A stretch of 64,000 nucleotides of DNA, taken from positions 124,001 through 188,000 of the forward strand of contig JAJTWR010000086.1 in the NCBI GenBank assembly GCA_021613335.1, written 5' to 3'. The number at the start of each line of letters is the position of its first letter. Position 1 is the stretch's first letter. Source of the DNA: Whitmania pigra (lineage: Eukaryota; Annelida; Clitellata; Hirudinida; Haemopidae). The notes beneath the pieces were generated by a model. It had not been told where the DNA came from. It was given only the letters and a program-made list of their open reading frames with translations, and did not search any database. Below, one piece after another: positions 44,298 to 53,651 of this stretch. Made by a program: the position numbers and the translations under genes.

Positions 44298-45504
44298 CTA
44301 ATTCTCCTGCAATAACGTTCATACTACTCAGGTTGATAATGGCGTCTGATAAAAGCATCCCCTCGCTCATTTCGGCAAACATCGAATAATTGATAAAACT
44401 CGGTCTTCTAAAATGCAGCCGATAAGGAGACCTACCCCCGTCGTTTATCAAATAGAAACCAAGTTCGCCATTGCCTCCTTCTACGGCGTGATACACTTCC
44501 GATTTTGGCGTATCAATTTCTCCCATTACAATTTTAAAATGCCATATTAATGCCTCCATATGGTTATAAACTTCTTGTTTATCAGGCAAATAAAATTCAG
44601 GCGTCTCTGCATGAAAAACACCTTTAGGCATATCTTTTAATTTATCAAGCGCTTGTTTGATAATGCTGACGCTTTGCCACATTTCTTCGTTGCGTACCAA
44701 ATAACGATCGTAAACATCGCCTTTGGTACCTACCGGGATTTGGAAATCAAAATCCTGATAAGAAGCATAAGGTTGGCTGGTACGCACGTCGTAATCAACG
44801 CCTGTGGCTCTCAACAAAGGGCCTGTCCAGCCATAACTTAAAGCTTTCTCTTGCGAAACTTCCGCAACTCCCGCTGTACGATCTATAAAAATCCTGTTTC
44901 TGTTTAACAGGCTTTCGAATTCTTTCAGTCCTTTGGGAAAATTTTCTAAAAATTTATTCAATTTAGCAAAAGCAATTTCATTAAAATCACGTTCTAAGCC
45001 GCCAATTCGGCCAATATTTGTGGTTAAACGAGCGCCACATATTTCTTCAAAAATTTCATAAATATGTTCTCTAAATTGAAAAAGGTATAAAAAAGTGGTG
45101 GTAGCTCCGGTATCCTGAGCCATAATGGTATTACAAATAATATGATCTGAAATACGAGACAATTCCATAATAATTACCCGCAAGTAATCAACCCTTTTTG
45201 GAATTTGAATGTTTAACAGTTTTTCAACCGTCATATGCCAGCCCATATTGTTAATGGGCGAAGAACAATAATTTAAGCGATCTGTAAGGGGGGTAATCTG
45301 GTAAAAAGGACGATGTTCGGCAATTTTCTCAAAAGCGCGGTGAATATAACCAATGGTTGAAACTCCGCTAACTATGCGTTCGCCATCCAGCTTGATTACG
45401 TTTTGAAAAACCCCATGCGTTGCCGGATGGGTTGGTCCCAGATTTAAAGTAACCAGTTCTTTTTGCGGGTCTTTATCTGTAAAAACAGGATGATTTTGCG
45501 ACAT
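44290..45504 (-). CDS. nuoD: NADH-quinone oxidoreductase subunit D
   Basis: 404 aa, quinone-binding subunit homologous to NiFe hydrogenase large subunit. Signature LGPTHPATHGVFQNVIKLDG, RLNYCSSPINNMGWHMTVEK and the C-terminal NVIAGELDA. It is separate from nuoC here (2-bp gap). Intact. Confidence 0.97.
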   Translation of the reverse strand: MSQNHPVFTDKDPQKELVTLNLGPTHPATHGVFQNVIKLDGERIVSGVSTIGYIHRAFEKIAEHRPFYQITPLTDRLNYCSSPINNMGWHMTVEKLLNIQIPKRVDYLRVIIMELSRISDHIICNTIMAQDTGATTTFLYLFQFREHIYEIFEEICGARLTTNIGRIGGLERDFNEIAFAKLNKFLENFPKGLKEFESLLNRNRIFIDRTAGVAEVSQEKALSYGWTGPLLRATGVDYDVRTSQPYASYQDFDFQIPVGTKGDVYDRYLVRNEEMWQSVSIIKQALDKLKDMPKGVFHAETPEFYLPDKQEVYNHMEALIWHFKIVMGEIDTPKSEVYHAVEGGNGELGFYLINDGGRSPYRLHFRRPSFINYSMFAEMSEGMLLSDAIINLSSMNVIAGELDA

Positions 45505-45506
45505 AT

Positions 45507-46007
45507 CTACCTTCCAAAAAATTCATCCTTTTTATCAACCCTGTTAGGGTCTTCCAAAGGATATTGTTTTAACATGGGATGCGCGTCAAGGTCATCCATA
45601 TTCAAAATACGCCTTAAATTAGGATGGCCTTCAAATTTAACTCCAAAGAAATCATAAGTTTCTCTTTCCATCCAATTGGCCGAGTTCCATAACTCCGTGG
45701 CAGAAGAAACGGTTGGTTCTTGCTCTGACAGGAAAACCTTTAAACGAACACGGATACCGTTAACCATGCTATGCAGATGGTAAACTATTGCAATTTTTCC
45801 TATTTGCGGATAATGAACTCCGGTTAAATCTGTTAAAAAATTGAAATCAATTTTTCCATTGTTCTTTAGAAAAGATAAAACTTCAATCACCCGCTCTTTG
45901 GCAACCGAAAAGGTTAAAAGGCCATAAGGTTCTGAAACCTCCCTTAATTGCTCTCCGAATTTCTCGCCAAGCAAATCAATTACGTCTGTATTAGTTGCTT
46001 TAGCCAT
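45507..46007 (-). CDS. nuoC: NADH-quinone oxidoreductase subunit C
   Basis: 166 aa, the 30-kDa subunit. Family block: NWMERETYDFFGVKFEGHPN, then LRRILNMDDLDAHPMLKQYP. It links NuoD, NuoI and NuoB in the peripheral arm. Starts directly after nuoB. Confidence 0.95.
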   Translation of the reverse strand: MAKATNTDVIDLLGEKFGEQLREVSEPYGLLTFSVAKERVIEVLSFLKNNGKIDFNFLTDLTGVHYPQIGKIAIVYHLHSMVNGIRVRLKVFLSEQEPTVSSATELWNSANWMERETYDFFGVKFEGHPNLRRILNMDDLDAHPMLKQYPLEDPNRVDKKDEFFGR

Positions 46008-46550
46008 TTATTGTATTCCATAAGAAGCCAACAGTTCTTTATATTGACAGGAAAGCCTTCTTCTACTCGATTCGTTTTTAACCAGCTCCTGAATTTTAAC
46101 AAACCCATCTAAAATAGCTTCGGGCCTTGGCGGACAACCGGGCACATAAACATCTACAGGAATAATCTCATCAATGCCTTGTAAAACCGAATAGGTATCA
46201 AAAATACCCCCGCTTGAAGCGCAAGCCCCAACCGCCATAACCCAGCGAGGCTCTGCCATTTGCAGATACACCTGCTTAAGCACAGGAGCCATTTTTTTTG
46301 CGATGGTACCCATTACCATCAATAAATCTGCCTGACGCGGCGAAAAACTTAACCGCTCGGCGCCAAAACGACCAAAATCGTAATGAGAACCCATTGTTGC
46401 CATAAACTCAATACCGCAACAAGAGGTAGCAAAAGGCAATGGCCATAAAGAATGCGAACGGGCCAAGCCAATTACTTTGTCTAACGTGGTAGCAAAAAAG
46501 CCTGAACCTTCTATTCCCGGAGGGGTTTCTACGATATTGATTTGATTCAT
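46008..46550 (-). CDS. nuoB: NADH-quinone oxidoreductase subunit B (cluster N2)
   Basis: 180 aa from the second Met (46550; MNQINIVETPPGIEGSG); six extra codons upstream (46568) are possible. Cluster N2 ligands are present: the CC pair in FATSCCGIEFMATMGSHYDF, then GACASSGGIFD and VYVPGCPPRPEA. N2 passes electrons to quinone. It is separated from nuoA by about 120-140 bp, an unusually long gap. Confidence 0.95.
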   Translation of the reverse strand: MNQINIVETPPGIEGSGFFATTLDKVIGLARSHSLWPLPFATSCCGIEFMATMGSHYDFGRFGAERLSFSPRQADLLMVMGTIAKKMAPVLKQVYLQMAEPRWVMAVGACASSGGIFDTYSVLQGIDEIIPVDVYVPGCPPRPEAILDGFVKIQELVKNESSRRRLSCQYKELLASYGIQ

Positions 46551-46687
46551 CTTTAGCTCTAAATACAAAAACTCATTCTCTGTATCAGAATGATTTACGA
46601 AATTACAACAAAAATAAGCAAACCATTGAGCTTAGTTAGATTTAGAAACAATCTAAATAGAGAACAAAATCCGGTTAGTTTTTTTTA

Positions 46688-47059
46688 TTAGTTCCAGTCT
46701 AAAGATTTTTTCTTCAAAATATAGATAAAACCCAATAGCAAAGTACCTATAAAAATAAACATTTTTATTAGCCCATCCCATCCTAAATCTCGAAAATTAA
46801 CCGCCCATGGGTACATAAAAATTACCTCTACATCAAACAGCACAAACAATATCGCCACTAAAAAATACTTGATGGAAAAAGGTTGGCGGGCATTTCCCAT
46901 AACTTTAACGCCTGACTCGAAGGTAGAAAGTTTATCGCTGGTTTTACGCTTAGGCCCTATAAGGTGGGTAGCAAATAAAGTAACTACCACAAAGCCCAAA
47001 GCCACAATAATTTGAAATAATATAGGGAGAAAATCTTGAGGTTGACTTACTGTTTCCAT
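46688..47059 (-). CDS. nuoA: NADH-quinone oxidoreductase subunit A
   Basis: 123 aa, three helices, with the family motif FESGVKVMGNARQPFSIKYF and the helix FLVAILFVLFDVEVIFMYPW carrying membrane acidic residues near the quinone site. First gene of the operon. A promoter with a very short leader lies just upstream. Confidence 0.95.
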   Translation of the reverse strand: METVSQPQDFLPILFQIIVALGFVVVTLFATHLIGPKRKTSDKLSTFESGVKVMGNARQPFSIKYFLVAILFVLFDVEVIFMYPWAVNFRDLGWDGLIKMFIFIGTLLLGFIYILKKKSLDWN

Positions 47060-47075
47060 TGCTTATGTTTGCACG

Positions 47076-47105
47076 CAAAATTAAAGAAAAAGGCAAGATT
47101 ACAAA
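47076..47105 (-). promoter_or_regulatory. nuo operon promoter
   Basis: On the minus strand: -33 TTTG (47102-47105), 18-bp spacer, -7 TAATTTTG (47076-47083). The leader would be about 10 nt. It lies inside the terminator hairpin of the upstream TPR gene. Confidence 0.6.
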
Positions 47106-47117
47106 CCCTGCCTTTTT
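47087..47117 (-). terminator. Terminator after the TPR gene
   Basis: On the minus strand, arms AAAAAGGCA and TGCCTTTTT (47109-47117 with 47087-47095, 9 bp perfect), then a T-rich stretch. It separates the TonB/TPR cluster from the nuo operon. Confidence 0.7.
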
Positions 47118-47135
47118 AAAAATTACTTTAAATAG

Positions 47136-48863
47136 TTATTTTTTATTTGTTTTAACTCCGCCCGGGGGCGCAGTTAATATCTTCATATTTTGCTGGGCTA
47201 TTGCGTTTGTGGGGTCTAAAGCCAAAGTTTTGCTAAAATACTCCTTAGCTTTAACAACATCGGTAAGCGCTGTAAGCGACCCCAAGTTATTATAAGATTC
47301 AATCAAGGCTTTAGAACTGGCCGCCGCTTTATCGGGTTTGGCAGTTATTAATTCCACATATTTTTGATAATAAGGAATAGCTAAACCTTTTAAAGCGCTT
47401 TTATTATCAAAATAATCAATTTGGTTATTAACCCTTCCTCTAAATAGATAGGTAGATTCATAATCGGGAGCCAAGCGCGAAACCTTAACAAAAGTAGAAT
47501 CTGCCGTTACCAACAATTCTCTTTTTGGCGGACGATTAGCTTTTAAATCTTCGCCGTATGCGTAATAGTTGAAAGCAGCATAGCTAAACAAATAACTAAC
47601 TAGGTTAGGATTTTTTGAGTTAGCCTCTATCATCGTTTTATAAACTTCGATAGCTTTAAGATATTTTTGAGCTGTATAATATTTTTGCCCCAATCCTGCC
47701 AAAGTATCTGCCAAAGTAGAGTCTTTTTTTACCGCTTTAGCAATGTTGATAAACGCTAAGCTATCGTCATTTGTATATTTTTGAGCAAGACCAAAATATA
47801 AATAATCAGAACTCACCAAACGGGCAGAATCTTTAACGCTTGCAAATAATTTTTCCAACTCTTTTTTACCAGTTTCATAATCCTTATTTTCAATTGCAGA
47901 ATAACCGCGAAGACGTTGTAATACAAAATCGGCTCTACTACCTTCAGAAGCCTTTAAAGTTTGTAATTCTTGCGATAAAGTAAGCCAATCTCCGGCGTAA
48001 ACCAAAAATTGCGCATAACGCAACCGGGAATCAAATGATTTATCGGTTAAATCTAAATATTTGCGCATATTATCTAAAGACGCTTTTTTCTTAATATCGC
48101 CCTCAGTTTTAGAAACCGCCCGAGACCATTGCATTCCTATTTCTGCCAATTCGCGATAAGCAGGCCCATAATCAGGATCTTTTTCCAATACTCTTTTTAC
48201 AAAAGATTCTGCATCGGCAAAAGCAAATGCCTCTTTGTACATTTTTCCAATTTGTACCTGTACGCGACTTAAATTAGGGTTGATATCTGTGGCCAACAGA
48301 TATTTACCATAAGCTTTGGAATTGTCTCTTTGCATGGCGTAATAATCGCCCAAGGCTACAAAAACATCCGGATCTTTATCTTTAGAATCAAGCTCGTCAG
48401 CTTTTTCCAAGTTAGGTAATGCTGCTGCAAAATCAGGTTTTTTACCCATTAAGTAGGCTTTGCCAATTGCTAAATAAGTTTCATATTTTTTAGGCCCCAT
48501 CGAAACGGCTTTATCAAAATTTGTTTTGGCCGATCCGGCATCTCCGGTTTGAAAATCAATCATTCCTAAGCCCACATAGTTTAAAGCGTTTTTAGGATCT
48601 TTGGTAATTCCTTCGGTAAAAGTTGTTCTGGCCGAATCAATATAATCGTTTACCATATAAATTTTTCCTAAATAAAAATAGTTATTACCATCTTTTGCTT
48701 TGCTGATAATCAATTGCTTTAAAATACCTGAAGCTTTTGTGTACTGTTCGGCATCAATCGCTTTCTTTGCGTCATCCAAACTTTGCGCAAAAGTAGCAAC
48801 GTTTCCTAGCGCTAAACCCAATCCAAAGGTTACTGCTTTTTTAATCATTTTCATGGTCGTCAT
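47136..48863 (-). CDS. Tetratricopeptide-repeat protein
   Basis: 575 aa with a signal-like N-terminus (ending NVATFAQSLDDA) and many TPR units, for example YFYLGKIYMVNDYIDSARTT, ALNYVGLGMIDFQTGDAGSA and KAYLMGKKPDFAAALPNLEK. A Gly-rich end (MKILTAPPGGVKTNKK) closes it. It is probably periplasmic and a scaffold for protein contacts. It is the last gene after exbB, two exbD, tonB, a small membrane protein and a phosphate-binding-type protein, an arrangement seen in Bacteroidota, so it probably serves the TonB-type system. Confidence 0.85.
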   Translation of the reverse strand: MTTMKMIKKAVTFGLGLALGNVATFAQSLDDAKKAIDAEQYTKASGILKQLIISKAKDGNNYFYLGKIYMVNDYIDSARTTFTEGITKDPKNALNYVGLGMIDFQTGDAGSAKTNFDKAVSMGPKKYETYLAIGKAYLMGKKPDFAAALPNLEKADELDSKDKDPDVFVALGDYYAMQRDNSKAYGKYLLATDINPNLSRVQVQIGKMYKEAFAFADAESFVKRVLEKDPDYGPAYRELAEIGMQWSRAVSKTEGDIKKKASLDNMRKYLDLTDKSFDSRLRYAQFLVYAGDWLTLSQELQTLKASEGSRADFVLQRLRGYSAIENKDYETGKKELEKLFASVKDSARLVSSDYLYFGLAQKYTNDDSLAFINIAKAVKKDSTLADTLAGLGQKYYTAQKYLKAIEVYKTMIEANSKNPNLVSYLFSYAAFNYYAYGEDLKANRPPKRELLVTADSTFVKVSRLAPDYESTYLFRGRVNNQIDYFDNKSALKGLAIPYYQKYVELITAKPDKAAASSKALIESYNNLGSLTALTDVVKAKEYFSKTLALDPTNAIAQQNMKILTAPPGGVKTNKK

Positions 48864-48918
48864 TTGTTAATTTTAATATAATTACTTCATAATATTTGTT
48901 TTCTTTCCGCAAATTTAA

Positions 48919-49830
48919 TTATTGAGTTTTAAAATTAAGTTGTCTTTCTTCTAGTTTGTGCGGAGCCAAACCTGATTTAAGCACAATAAGTTGGCCTCTA
49001 TGGCTGGTTATCCAATTTGCAAATCCGGTACCTAAGCCCTCTCGTCCCTCGCAATTTATAATATAAATATTTCTTAAAAACGGATAATTCCCACTTATTA
49101 AGTTCTCTTGGGTAGGTTTATAAAATAAATCCGATTTTTTTTTGTCTGTTTGATTTTTTATCCCAACATATTTAATTTTACTTAAGTATGAAGTAACAGC
49201 TACATTATTGTTTAACAACCAATTAAGGCCAACCACCCCTATAAAACCATTGTTTTCAGAAATATATTTAATAACATCGATATTGTTATTCAAGGTATAA
49301 ACGCCCTTTGAAGGTAATTGAGAAACTTTTGCCGAATCCATAAAATATCGAACGGTACTCGAATTAGCGTTATCAAATACCAATTTACGCTCAGAATTAC
49401 CTTTTAGGATATCAAAAACCTGATTTACGGTAAGCGCGGTATCTACAGAAGAAGAATTGGTAATCAAAGCAATTCCATCAATAGCAAACCTGTCGGCATA
49501 AATACCTATCTGACGCTTTTTGTAATAATTTTCTTCGCTAGGTTTCAACATTCTGCTCAGCACAATCATCTTTACCCTGCCATCAATAAGTTGCGGAATA
49601 ATTTGGCGTTCATTCCCTCTAATAATTTTGAATTTGGTTTTTGGATATTCGCTTTTGAAAACTTCAATTTGCGCGTCTAAAATCTCAGCAAAAGATTCAT
49701 CTACTAAAATGGTTGTGCTTCCTGACGTACGGCTCTCTGCAAACTTTTTTCCTTCTCCTTTTTTTGCGTTACGGCAACAAACTCCTATTATCAAAAGTGT
49801 ACAAATAAGCAAATGTAATTTAAATTTCAT
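48919..49830 (-). CDS. PstS-like substrate-binding protein
   Basis: 303 aa. It has a hydrophobic signal with nearby Cys (LIIGVCC; a poor lipobox), then a periplasmic binding fold of the phosphate-binding class: TSGSTTILVDESFAEILDAQ, VFKSEYPKTKFKIIRGNERQ, YADRFAIDGIALITN, and TVNQVFDILKGN. The PstS phosphate-contact serines are only partly conserved and no pstCAB genes are nearby. It may be an adaptor of the TonB cluster and not part of an ABC importer. It overlaps the upstream small gene by 11 bp. Confidence 0.8.
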   Translation of the reverse strand: MKFKLHLLICTLLIIGVCCRNAKKGEGKKFAESRTSGSTTILVDESFAEILDAQIEVFKSEYPKTKFKIIRGNERQIIPQLIDGRVKMIVLSRMLKPSEENYYKKRQIGIYADRFAIDGIALITNSSSVDTALTVNQVFDILKGNSERKLVFDNANSSTVRYFMDSAKVSQLPSKGVYTLNNNIDVIKYISENNGFIGVVGLNWLLNNNVAVTSYLSKIKYVGIKNQTDKKKSDLFYKPTQENLISGNYPFLRNIYIINCEGREGLGTGFANWITSHRGQLIVLKSGLAPHKLEERQLNFKTQ

Positions 49831-50062
49831 TATTGTTTCTTAGCAAACGCCTAAATCGAATTAAAGCATTAAGAATAAAAATAACTCCAACGGCTAACTG
49901 GTATTTTTTTGGAAACCGCTCCGGATCCACAGGCAATAATTTATTAGAATTATTAGAAAAAATGAATGCCAAACCCATACCCAGGTAAATAAAAATAATG
50001 ACTAACTTTAAAATAAACAAAAATCGCTTTTGAAGCGATTTCTGTTCTCTGTCATTTAACAT
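49820..50062 (-). CDS. Small two-helix membrane protein of the TonB cluster
   Basis: 80 aa. Helix 1 is FLFILKLVIIFIYLGMGLAF, a short loop follows (NNSNKLLPVDPERFPKKY), and helix 2 is VGVIFILNALIRFRRLL. No named family recognised. It lies 6 bp after tonB and overlaps the PstS-like gene, so it belongs to the operon. Confidence 0.75.
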   Translation of the reverse strand: MLNDREQKSLQKRFLFILKLVIIFIYLGMGLAFIFSNNSNKLLPVDPERFPKKYQLAVGVIFILNALIRFRRLLRNNNEI

Positions 50063-50068
50063 AAAATC

Positions 50069-50884
50069 TTATTGTTGCAAATTAAAGCTGATTGGAATAT
50101 TATATTTTACGCGAACAGGTCTGCCATTTTGCATTCCCGGATTCCATCTCTTACTGCCTTTAAGAACTCTAATGGCTTCCTCATCGGTTCCATAACCGAG
50201 TTTACGGTCTATTTTAAAATCGGCTAAAGATCCGTCTTTTTCAACCGTAAAAGATACATAAACAGTTCCTTGTATATTATTTTCAGCTGCCATTGGAGGA
50301 TATTTGATAGAATTCCGTAAATATTGGTAAAATTTATCCATACCCCCCGGATAAACCGGAGGATTTTCCATACTTACGAAATCGTACAAGTGATTATCCT
50401 CTACAACATGGGCTTGTTTTGGGCCTTCTCCGACCGGACCAGGATTTACAATATCTGCACTTGGATCGCCTTCAATGGTTTTCTGACCAGGATCGGCCTT
50501 CTTCAAATCTTCGGCTTTTGGAGGCTCTGCATCGCGTACCTCGTTATCTGGCTTTACAATTGGCGGAGGAAATTTAATCTGACTCTGTCTCGGCGGCGGG
50601 GGCTCTATCGGAGGAGGAGGTTTCACCTTCGGATCAATTGGAGGAGGAGGTCGCATCACCACCTCTGTTGCTTTTTCTATGGGTCGTTCTGCCTCGATGC
50701 CTCTAAGCATGGAATAAATTTCTGGCATCAAAAAAAATAATATAAAAACTGATGAGGCAGCAACCAACGCCTTTGTAGTGTTAAGGTTGTTTAATCGCCG
50801 AAGCTGGTAAGCCCCATAATTTTTATTCTTTTTAGCAAAAACCAATTCAAGCCATTGTTTTTCATATAAATCTATCTTAGCCAT
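50069..50884 (-). CDS. tonB: TonB-family energy transducer
   Basis: 271 aa. An N-terminal cytosolic stretch (WLELVFAKKNKNYGAYQLRR) typical of Bacteroidota TonB, one membrane helix (ALVAASSVFILFFLMPEIY), a proline-rich periplasmic spacer (PPPPIDPKVKPPPPIEPPPP), and a C-terminal TonB domain (YLRNSIKYPPMAAENNIQGT, VYVSFTVEKDGSL). It passes proton-motive force energy to outer-membrane receptors. Intact. Confidence 0.93.
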   Translation of the reverse strand: MAKIDLYEKQWLELVFAKKNKNYGAYQLRRLNNLNTTKALVAASSVFILFFLMPEIYSMLRGIEAERPIEKATEVVMRPPPPIDPKVKPPPPIEPPPPRQSQIKFPPPIVKPDNEVRDAEPPKAEDLKKADPGQKTIEGDPSADIVNPGPVGEGPKQAHVVEDNHLYDFVSMENPPVYPGGMDKFYQYLRNSIKYPPMAAENNIQGTVYVSFTVEKDGSLADFKIDRKLGYGTDEEAIRVLKGSKRWNPGMQNGRPVRVKYNIPISFNLQQ

Positions 50885-50904
50885 TGTGCTTAAATTTTAA
50901 TTTT

Positions 50905-51447
50905 TTATAAAAGACCTTGCTGTTTCAAGAATGTTTTTTCGCTATCTAATAAATGGGCTGGGTCGTCATCAATTGCCGGAGCGTTAATATTGGTTTTGGT
51001 AATGTTTAACTCATCCATAATATCTACAAAATTTTTATATATAGCCCCTTCTGTAGGCTTAATAATTACGATAATATCTTTACCCGTTGATTCTTTCACT
51101 TTTTTCTTATTATTTAAAAGCGATTTTCTAACCTGATCAAAATTTTCTACTGTTGGCGCTGATTTACCGGCCTCTCCCATATACCAAGCTACTTTATTGT
51201 TTTTACCCAATAAGATGGTCATTGCTTGCGACTGTCTGATTTCCAATTTGACGTCGTCTTTTTTGCTTTTATCGGGTTTAGCTATGTCCATAGCTAAAGG
51301 CTTTGATAAAGAAGTTGTTAGCATAAAGAAAGTAATCAAAAGGAAAGCCAAATCAACCATGGCGGTCAAATCAACTCTTGTAGGTTGCTTTTTACTTCTT
51401 ACTTTGCCTTTACCTTTGCCTCCCCCGGAGGTATCTAATTCTGCCAT
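50905..51447 (-). CDS. exbD: ExbD-like biopolymer transport protein (second copy)
   Basis: 180 aa. One helix after a basic N-terminus (KKQPTRVDLTAMVDLAFLLI) with the conserved Asp in the membrane segment, then a periplasmic domain (VIIKPTEGAIYKNFVDIMDE). It differs enough from the first ExbD to suggest a heteromeric ExbD pair. Three bases separate the two genes. Confidence 0.92.
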   Translation of the reverse strand: MAELDTSGGGKGKGKVRSKKQPTRVDLTAMVDLAFLLITFFMLTTSLSKPLAMDIAKPDKSKKDDVKLEIRQSQAMTILLGKNNKVAWYMGEAGKSAPTVENFDQVRKSLLNNKKKVKESTGKDIIVIIKPTEGAIYKNFVDIMDELNITKTNINAPAIDDDPAHLLDSEKTFLKQQGLL

Positions 51448-51450
51448 TTT

Positions 51451-52071
51451 TTATAATTTTGGAGCGGCTTCTGCCGAAGTCACTAAGCTAAACTTATTAA
51501 TCTTTTGTTCTTGAAGAATATTTATAATCCTTCTGATGGTTGGATAACCTTCTTTTGCATCGCCTTTGATACTCACCCGCATATCTACGTTGTGTAACTC
51601 TGCGGTAGCTCTACGAGACTGCTCTATCCATCTGAAAATCTCTCCGTTGGTGGTGGTATCTTGCGGAATACCAGTCTCGATGCCGCTTTTCTTCCTTGTT
51701 TCTGCATCCATGCGAAGAAATTGTTTCATATTGCCAATTGGCACCCCAAAAGATGCAACTACGGCAAAGCGTTTCAATTCTTCCGGGGTAAATTGCAGCC
51801 CGTATAATTCGCCCATTTTTTGCAGAGCTAATTTTTTAACATCCTGACCGATTACTTCAAAAAACACTTTGCCTTTTCCAATAGAAAGAATACCCAGATC
51901 TTTATCCGGCACTTTAAATTGTACCGACGAGCTTGGCGTTGTGATATCCAATGGATCAGGCTGACGAGCCGTTGCTGTTAAAATAAAAAAAGTTAACAAC
52001 AAAAAGGCTACATCGCACATGGCCGTCATATCAGTGACGGTACTTTTCCTTGGAATTTTTACTCTAGGCAT
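51451..52071 (-). CDS. exbD: ExbD-like biopolymer transport protein (first copy)
   Basis: 206 aa, slightly longer than the second copy. Start PRVKIPRKSTVTDMTAMCDV, membrane Asp in the same helix, and the end MRVSIKGDAKEGYPTIRRII. With ExbB it forms the proton-driven motor that powers TonB. Confidence 0.92.
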   Translation of the reverse strand: MPRVKIPRKSTVTDMTAMCDVAFLLLTFFILTATARQPDPLDITTPSSSVQFKVPDKDLGILSIGKGKVFFEVIGQDVKKLALQKMGELYGLQFTPEELKRFAVVASFGVPIGNMKQFLRMDAETRKKSGIETGIPQDTTTNGEIFRWIEQSRRATAELHNVDMRVSIKGDAKEGYPTIRRIINILQEQKINKFSLVTSAEAAPKL

Positions 52072-52150
52072 AATTTGAATATTTTAATTTTTTTTAATAT
52101 TTAAAGTATTGCGCCGATTTTCATACAACCGCTAAAAAACTTAAAATATT

Positions 52151-53041
52151 TTATTTATGAGTACTGGCATAGGTTTGAACAATGCTAAAACCAGCCTCGT
52201 CTATTGCGTAAGTTAGTTTATCAATTTTAGAAGTTAGCACGTTGTACATAATAATTGCCAAGGCCGACGTACTGATACCGGTGGCAGTATTAACCAAAGC
52301 TTCAGAAATACCTGTTGCAAGGGCCGCCTGATCCGGAGCTCCCGAGTTAGCCAAACCGGCAAAAGCCCTAATCATACCAATTACCGTACCTAACAAGCCC
52401 ATTAAAGTTCCTACGGTTACCAGCGTAGCTATTATCGTTAAATTTTGCTCCAACATAGGCATTTCCAAAGAGGTTGCTTCTTCTATATCTTTTTGAATAG
52501 CAACTACCGATTGCTCAACGTTTAAGCTCGTATCGGCTTCTACTTCGCTATATTTTTTTAATGCAGACTTAATTACGTTAGCTACAGAACCTTCTTGTTT
52601 ATCGCATTCTTTAGAAGCGGCAGAAATGTTTCCAGCGCTTAAAAATCCCTGAATTTTTTTGATAAAAGAATTTAAATTGCCTTTACCCGTTGCTTTGCCG
52701 ATAACAATAAGTCGCTCAACCGAGAAAACAAATACCATTAAGAACATACCTATCAATATAGGCACAATAAACCCTCCTTTATATGCCATACCGCCATAAT
52801 TGCCAACCTTTGGTAAAATATGCGTTGTATCGTCATGATAGAATGACAAAGAAATAGAACTGTTTGTTTTAGCTATTGCGTCTTCAATAACAAAATTTCC
52901 GGGCCTCCCCAACAAAAAAAGGAATAAGCAGACTCCAATAATGATACACATCAGAATAACAAATAAAGCAAATAGGTTAGATGATAAGTTAGACGCATAA
53001 GAACTTTCTTTCTTTGCTGTTGGTTTTGGTGCGTTTGCCAT
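52151..53041 (-). CDS. exbB: ExbB/TolQ/MotA-family proton channel protein
   Basis: 296 aa. The first helix is long (LFALFVILMCIIIGVCLFLF), a second follows (GGFIVPILIGMFLMVFVFSV), and the MotA/TolQ/ExbB core occupies residues about 180-290 (LEQNLTIIATLVTVGTLMGL, LGTVIGMIRAFAG, ISEALVNTATGISTSALAII). First gene of the TonB cluster. Intact. Confidence 0.94.
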   Translation of the reverse strand: MANAPKPTAKKESSYASNLSSNLFALFVILMCIIIGVCLFLFLLGRPGNFVIEDAIAKTNSSISLSFYHDDTTHILPKVGNYGGMAYKGGFIVPILIGMFLMVFVFSVERLIVIGKATGKGNLNSFIKKIQGFLSAGNISAASKECDKQEGSVANVIKSALKKYSEVEADTSLNVEQSVVAIQKDIEEATSLEMPMLEQNLTIIATLVTVGTLMGLLGTVIGMIRAFAGLANSGAPDQAALATGISEALVNTATGISTSALAIIMYNVLTSKIDKLTYAIDEAGFSIVQTYASTHK

Positions 53042-53651
53042 TTTTTTTAATTTTTAGTTTTAGTTTTAATTTTTAGTTTTTGATTTATTTTACTATCCCA
53101 AATAATTTTATATTTTCAGTAATACATGAAACAAGCATATTGACGAATATTGTTTTATCAAAGTTAAAACTTTGATTATAATTACAAATTAAATTAATAT
53201 TATTCGTTTTTTTGCATAACATTTCATAATTGTCTATATTTCGTAGAACAGATTGTCTTTGGAACTAAAAATCTGTTCACAATTAAAATTAAAAATTTAT
53301 TTAAAAGCAAATTTTGAAAGAAATTTATTCGCAAAAACATTATTTGAAATTCTATTATTAACTTTAAGTTGTTGTTTTTCTGCTATTTAAAATTAAAAAT
53401 TATTCAAAAAAAAAATTTAACGGCATGTTTTAAAATCAATTAAGAATTTTAATAGATTGCTTGCTCCGGGAGGTACAAAACAACTAAAAATTGAAACCTT
53501 TTAATGGCTTGCAGAAAATATAACAGTTTGATATTAAGCTAATTTGGCATATGAACTGCATGCTTCTAATTAAAAATTCTCATAATATGATTACATTTTT
53601 GAGACGTTTTTTACATTTTTGCAAAAACGCGCAGATTTCCTCCCAAAAAAA
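53042..53651. other. 610-bp AT-rich intergenic region
   Basis: No gene supported on either strand. It holds the exbB promoter region. Two TACATTTTTG-like pieces (about 53591-53623, plus strand) resemble -7 elements but no plus-strand gene follows. Confidence 0.5.
53157..53188 (-). promoter_or_regulatory. exbB promoter within a palindrome
   Basis: On the minus strand: -33 TTTG (53185-53188), 18-bp spacer, -7 TAACTTTG (53159-53166). The -7 element lies inside a perfect inverted repeat ATCAAAGTT/AACTTTGAT (53157-53176), a possible operator. The leader would be about 110 nt. Confidence 0.5.

Noticed and set aside
50324..50740. Plus-strand frame opposite tonB (138 codons)
   Set aside because: An antisense artefact of the proline-rich TonB spacer, rich in Arg/Trp with no family.
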